This document shows positions 60,112 through 64,000 of a stretch of DNA of 64,000 nucleotides, piece by piece. Position 1 is the stretch's first letter. Each line of letters starts with the position of its first letter. This DNA is from an uncultured Clostridia bacterium (lineage in GTDB: Bacteria > Bacillota > Clostridia > TANB77 > CAG-508), in the NCBI GenBank assembly GCA_948805675.1, contig CAQIBN010000002.1:132759-196758 (forward strand), read 5' to 3'. The position numbers and the translations under genes were made by a program. The notes under the pieces were generated by a model. The model had not been told where the DNA came from and ran no database searches. It was given only the letters and a program-made list of their open reading frames with translations.

Positions 60112-60456
60112 ATGAAGAATATATTAACATTAAAGAAGAATTATGAGTTTAGATATGTATTAAATAAAGGAAAAGCATATTATGGAAACCAAATAATAGT
60201 ATACATAAATAAAAATAAAAAAGGTACTAATATCCTGGGAATAGCTATAAATACTAAGTTAGGGAAGGCTGTAAAAAGAAATAAAGTAAAAAGATTAATT
60301 AGAGAAAATTATAGAATAATTAATAAAGAAATTGAACAGGGATATAATATTGTTTTTTTATGGAATAAAAACAAGAACATAGAACAAGCTAATTATTTTG
60401 AAATAAAAAATGATATGAAAAATATTTTTAAAAGAGCTAAGTTGTTAAAAATATGA
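60112..60456 (+). CDS. rnpA: Ribonuclease P protein component
   Basis: ATG 60112 chosen (the upstream GTG 60103 has no site). 114 residues with the signature [16 protein letters not shown] and N-terminal [15 protein letters not shown]. It assists RNase P RNA in tRNA 5' processing. Its stop overlaps the yidD start (ATGA). Confidence 0.95.
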   Translation: MKNILTLKKNYEFRYVLNKGKAYYGNQIIVYINKNKKGTNILGIAINTKLGKAVKRNKVKRLIRENYRIINKEIEQGYNIVFLWNKNKNIEQANYFEIKNDMKNIFKRAKLLKI

Positions 60457-60671
60457 AAAAAGTAATAATTTTTATAATTAAATTATATAAAAGGTTTATT
60501 TCCCCTATGTTTAAAGTTATGGGGGTAGAGTGTAAGTATTATCCAACTTGTTCACAGTATACTATTCAAGCAATTGAAAAGTATGGATGCATAAAGGGGA
60601 TATATTTAGGAATAAAAAGAATAATAAAGTGTAATCCATTTTCAAAAGGTGGATATGACCCTTTAAAATAA
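60453..60671 (+). CDS. yidD: YidD membrane protein insertion factor
   Basis: 72 residues with the family core [19 protein letters not shown] and [14 protein letters not shown] small amphipathic protein that aids YidC-dependent insertion. Between rnpA and yidC, the standard order. Confidence 0.96.
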   Translation: MKKVIIFIIKLYKRFISPMFKVMGVECKYYPTCSQYTIQAIEKYGCIKGIYLGIKRIIKCNPFSKGGYDPLK

Positions 60672-60684
60672 AAAAGGAGGATTT

Positions 60685-61605
60685 ATGGGATTATTATCAG
60701 ATCTTTTTGGATATTTATTAAATGGTCTTTATAATGTATTTAATAATTATGGAATAGCTATAATATTATTTTCTATAATATTAAGAGTAATTTTGGTTCC
60801 TATAACTATTAGTCAGCAAAAATCAATGAAAAAAACTTCCAAGATACAAAAGGAAACACAGGAACTTCAGAAAAAATATAAAAATAACCAGGAAAAACTA
60901 AATCAAGAAATAATGGAATTGTATAAAAGGGAAAAAATGAATCCTTTTAGTGGATGTTTAAGTGCAATTATACAAATTGTTATAATTCTATCTGTATTTT
61001 GGCTTGTAAGTCAACCATTAACTCATATGAAACATGTTCAGGGATTAGAGATTTATAAAGAATATACAAATAAGGTAGAACAAAGTAGTAATAAATCATC
61101 ATATAAAGAAATAGCAATAATAAATGCTGCTGAGTCAGATTATCAACAAATAACAAACATTTTAAATGATGATAATATAGAAGATAGAGAATCAATGGAA
61201 AATAAGAAAGATGCATTAGAGAATTTAAGGCTAAACATGGATTTTATAGGTTTAGACTTAAGTAAAGTTCCAACACAAAGTTTAAATGATTACAAAGTAT
61301 ATATCATACCAATTTTATATGTAATTTCTTCTTTTATTTCTATTAAAATGACAACAAATATTCAAAATAGCAAAGCTAAAAATAGTGAAGAAACAGACAA
61401 GGAAAAAGAGTCAAATGAATTAGAAGCAATGCAAAGTATGAATAAAAGTATGACATATATGATGCCTATTATGTCAGTATCAATTGCATTAATAGCACCA
61501 TTAGGATTAGCATTATACTGGTTGGTAAGCAATATTTTAATGATTATAGAAAGATTAATTATTCAAAAAATTATGAATTCTAAGGAGGAAAAACAAAATG
61601 CTTGA
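60685..61605 (+). CDS. yidC: Membrane insertase YidC/SpoIIIJ
   Basis: 306 residues with five membrane helices. The 60KD_IMP core is in YGIAIILFSIILRVILVPIT (with the conserved Arg), a charged cytoplasmic hairpin, MNPFSGCLSAIIQIVIILSVFW, and LYWLVSNILMIIERLIIQ. The extracytoplasmic loop is long (about 120-205). AAAGGAGGA upstream; overlaps jag by 8 bp. Confidence 0.95.
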   Translation: MGLLSDLFGYLLNGLYNVFNNYGIAIILFSIILRVILVPITISQQKSMKKTSKIQKETQELQKKYKNNQEKLNQEIMELYKREKMNPFSGCLSAIIQIVIILSVFWLVSQPLTHMKHVQGLEIYKEYTNKVEQSSNKSSYKEIAIINAAESDYQQITNILNDDNIEDRESMENKKDALENLRLNMDFIGLDLSKVPTQSLNDYKVYIIPILYVISSFISIKMTTNIQNSKAKNSEETDKEKESNELEAMQSMNKSMTYMMPIMSVSIALIAPLGLALYWLVSNILMIIERLIIQKIMNSKEEKQNA

Positions 61606-62281
61606 AAGTATTATATCTGAAGGAAAAACAACAAATGAGGCTATAGAAAATGGACTTAAAAAATTGAACGTTTCTAAAAATGAAGTTGAAATAAAGGTTT
61701 TAGATAATACAGAAAAAAGAAGTTTTTTTAGTATCTTAACTCCAAGGGTTGTAAAAGTAGAATTAAGACTTAGAGAAAAAAAAGAGAATAATGTTAATAT
61801 AAAAAAAGAAGATAATATTATTACAGATATAGAAGACAGAATAGTAATTTTAGAAAGTTTTTTAAAACAGTTTTTAGAGAAATTACATAATAATGAAATA
61901 CAATATAAAATTAATATTGTTAATAATAAGATTTTAGTTGAATTGGTTGGAAATAATGCAGGAAAGTTAATTGGATACAGAGGGGAAAACTTAAATTCTT
62001 TACAAATAATATTATCAAGTATAGTAAATAGAAATTTTGAAGATAGAGTTAAAGTGCTTTTAGATATTGAGGGGTATAGAGAAAAAAGAGAGAAGACTTT
62101 AGAAGAATTAGCAGTAAAAATATCTAAGACAGTATTAAAAACAGGTAAATCAATTACTTTAGAACCAATGTCTGCATATGAGAGAAAAATAATACACAGT
62201 AAATTGCAAGAAAATACAAAAATAGATACACATAGTTTTGGTGAAGAGCCAAATAGAAGAATTATTATTTCTAAAAAATAA
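61598..62281 (+). CDS. jag: Jag/KhpB RNA-binding protein
   Basis: 227 residues. Jag-N domain (ESIISEGKTTNEAIENGLKKL), a charged linker, KH domain with NNAGKLIGYRGENLNSLQ and R3H domain ending ERKIIHSKL. Binds RNA with KhpA and is linked to cell elongation and sporulation. Translationally coupled to yidC. Confidence 0.95.
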   Translation: MLESIISEGKTTNEAIENGLKKLNVSKNEVEIKVLDNTEKRSFFSILTPRVVKVELRLREKKENNVNIKKEDNIITDIEDRIVILESFLKQFLEKLHNNEIQYKINIVNNKILVELVGNNAGKLIGYRGENLNSLQIILSSIVNRNFEDRVKVLLDIEGYREKREKTLEELAVKISKTVLKTGKSITLEPMSAYERKIIHSKLQENTKIDTHSFGEEPNRRIIISKK

Positions 62282-62290
62282 TATAATAAT

Positions 62291-62364
62291 AAATCGGAAG
62301 TCAAAGTTCGGATTTTAGTTTATAAATATTAATTATTAAACTGATTTCAAACTTTGATTTTTTT
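62291..62364 (+). terminator. Large hairpin with T run before mnmE
   Basis: TCAAAGTT (62301) pairs with AACTTTGA (62350), and TTTTAGTTTA partly pairs with TAAACTGATT inside; seven T residues follow. The ribosome site of mnmE begins only four bases later. It is a terminator or an attenuator in the jag-mnmE transcript. Confidence 0.65.
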
Positions 62365-62380
62365 GTTAGGAGGAAGAAAA

Positions 62381-63754
62381 ATGGGGACTATTGTTGCAAT
62401 CTCGACTGCTATGGGGAATGGCGGAATAGGGATAATAAGAATGAGTGGAAAAGAAAGTTTTAAAATATTAGAAAAAATTTTTAAACCTAAAAATAAAAGG
62501 TTTGATGATATAAAAGGATATAATATAAAATTTGGGTATATTGTAAATCCTGATACAGATGAAATAATTGATGAAGTATTGGTGTCTTTTTTTAAGTCAC
62601 CTAAAAGTTATACTACAGAAGATATGTGTGAGATTAATTCACATGGAGGAATAGTTGTTCAGAAAATGATATTGGAGCAATGCCTAAAAAGTGGAGCCGA
62701 TATTGCTGAACCAGGAGAATTTACTAAAAGGGCTTTTTTGAATGGAAGAATTGATTTGTCGCAAGCTGAATCAGTAATCGATTTGATTAATTCAAGAACT
62801 GAGAAAGAAGCAAAAGCTTCTGTTAATCAGTTACAAGGTTGGTTATCTAAAAAGATAGAAGAAATTAGAAAATATTTATTAGATATAATGTCAGATATTG
62901 AAGCAACAATTGATTATCCAGAGTATGATATTGAAGAGGTTACAAATGTAAGAGCTATAAAGCAATTGCAGATTGTATTAGAAAAGTTGGATATTCTAGA
63001 GAGGAGTTTTGAAAGTGGAAAAATATTAAAAGAAGGAATAAAGACAATAATAATTGGAAAACCAAATGCAGGAAAATCGTCATTATTAAATTTGATTCTT
63101 AATGAAGAGAGAGCTATAGTGAGTGATATTGCTGGAACAACAAGAGATACAATTGAAGAGTATATAAATCTAAAAGGAATACCATTAAAGTTAATTGATA
63201 CTGCAGGCATTAGAGAAACAAATGATAAGATTGAGGAAATAGGTGTAAATAAATCAATTGATTTGATAAATAATGCAGATTTAATAATTTCAATTTTTGA
63301 TAATTCAAGAGAATTAGAAAAAGAAGATTATCAAATTTTAGATATGATAAAAGATAAGAAATCTATAATTGTATTAAATAAAATTGATTTAGGAAAGCAT
63401 GTATTAGAGCGAGAAGAGGAAATATTGAATTTAAATATACCTATTGTGAAAATGTCTGCTAAAATTGGTGACGGTATACAAAGCTTATATGAAAACATTA
63501 TTAATATATTTAATATGGGAGAGATAGAATTAGATAATTCAATGGTTATAACAAATACAAGACATAAAAATCAGATAAAAAAAGCAAAAGTTCATATTAA
63601 AAAAGCAATAGACACTATCAATGAATGTTTACCAATTGATATAATTGGAATCTATATTAAAGAGGCACTTATGGAGTTAGGTTTAATAACTGGACAAAAT
63701 GTGTCAGAAGATATAATAAATGAAATATTTTCGAAGTTCTGTCTGGGTAAATAA
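62381..63754 (+). CDS. mnmE: tRNA modification GTPase MnmE
   Basis: ATG 62381 with AGGAGGA gives 457 residues. N-terminal folate-binding domain (IVAISTAMGNGGIGIIRMSG), GTPase domain with GKPNAGKSSLLN, DIAGTTRD, DTAG and NKID, and the C-terminal catalytic CxGK (CLGK at the last four residues). With MnmG it modifies U34 of tRNAs. mnmG would be expected next but lies beyond the window. Confidence 0.97.
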   Translation: MGTIVAISTAMGNGGIGIIRMSGKESFKILEKIFKPKNKRFDDIKGYNIKFGYIVNPDTDEIIDEVLVSFFKSPKSYTTEDMCEINSHGGIVVQKMILEQCLKSGADIAEPGEFTKRAFLNGRIDLSQAESVIDLINSRTEKEAKASVNQLQGWLSKKIEEIRKYLLDIMSDIEATIDYPEYDIEEVTNVRAIKQLQIVLEKLDILERSFESGKILKEGIKTIIIGKPNAGKSSLLNLILNEERAIVSDIAGTTRDTIEEYINLKGIPLKLIDTAGIRETNDKIEEIGVNKSIDLINNADLIISIFDNSRELEKEDYQILDMIKDKKSIIVLNKIDLGKHVLEREEEILNLNIPIVKMSAKIGDGIQSLYENIINIFNMGEIELDNSMVITNTRHKNQIKKAKVHIKKAIDTINECLPIDIIGIYIKEALMELGLITGQNVSEDIINEIFSKFCLGK

Positions 63755-64000
63755 TAATTAGAAGTGAATTTTGGAAAGATACATTTAGTTGAAATAAAAA
63801 AATAAGGTTAAATTATATAAAAAAAAATGAATTAAAAGATATATAATATTATGAATAAATAAAAACATTTTAATAAAAATAAATTAAAAAATTAAATATA
63901 AGAAAATGAAACAAATGATTAAAATAAAAAACAAGAAGAAAGTAAAATAAAAATATATAATAATATTAAAAAAATAAATTATTATAATAAAAGCATTTTA
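63755..64000. other. AT-rich window end
   Basis: About 245 bp almost entirely of A and T with short A-rich repeats. I see no gene, RNA or clear promoter; the next gene is outside the window. Confidence 0.6.

Overview
The window is about 64 kb of very AT-rich DNA from a low-GC Bacillota, most likely an uncultured gut-type Clostridia. The evidence is the Gram-positive origin cluster (rpmH-rnpA-yidD-yidC-jag-mnmE on one side, dnaA-dnaN-recF-gyrB-gyrA on the other), a DnaD/DnaC-type helicase-loading pair, strong AGGAGG ribosome binding sites and small families typical of Clostridia (DUF378, DUF1858, DUF6809, VanW). No rRNA or CRISPR is present. I could not place the species.

Layout. 1-2.2 kb: tRNA-Arg(CCT), a TtcA-like tRNA thiolase, a decayed RepA_N replication initiator and tRNA-Pro. 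2.19-12.49 kb: a 10.3-kb integrative element that split a host tRNA-Arg(ACG) gene in its anticodon loop and carries its own intact tRNA-Arg(ACG) beside the integrase. Its cargo is a broken cupin, a GNAT-kinase fusion, an alcohol dehydrogenase, ASCH proteins, a PIN-GNAT-PUA-like fusion, an XRE regulator with a palindromic operator, DUF6809 and a winged-helix protein. 12.6-23 kb: FAD/Rieske oxidoreductase, HtrA protease, a one-module NRPS with terminal reductase, a histidine kinase and an HD-GYP response regulator. 23-38.7 kb: housekeeping and envelope genes (Tex, ABC-F, CorA, VanW, SDR, pyrF, pyrC, cysS), regulators and four tRNAs. 38.7-42.1 kb: VirD4/VirB2/VirB6/PrgI-like type IV secretion genes. 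42.5-44.5 kb: DnaD and DnaC. 45.3-64 kb: the origin region, with a second T4SS block (VirB4-like ATPase, its partner and a CpaE-like ATPase) between gyrA and gyrB. oriC lies around dnaA (DnaA boxes on both sides), where the gene orientation diverges.

Main observation. Four genes (the NRPS, its neighbouring histidine kinase, recF and the DUF6809 gene) are each interrupted in the same way: an in-frame CGG codon after which the conserved protein continues in the +1 frame, as if the C were skipped and GGA or GGG read as Gly. Scanning by eye, I found no other in-frame CGG in any coding sequence of the window, although about 27 out-of-frame CGG triplets occur in the same genes. The tRNA-Arg genes seen (CCT and ACG anticodons) are not expected to read CGG. 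This suggests that CGG is an unassigned or hungry codon here and marks a +1 frameshift, or that CGGN is read as a four-base codon. Coordinates for those four genes are given for the frame-corrected products.

All family assignments come from reading motifs in the translations; no database search was run.
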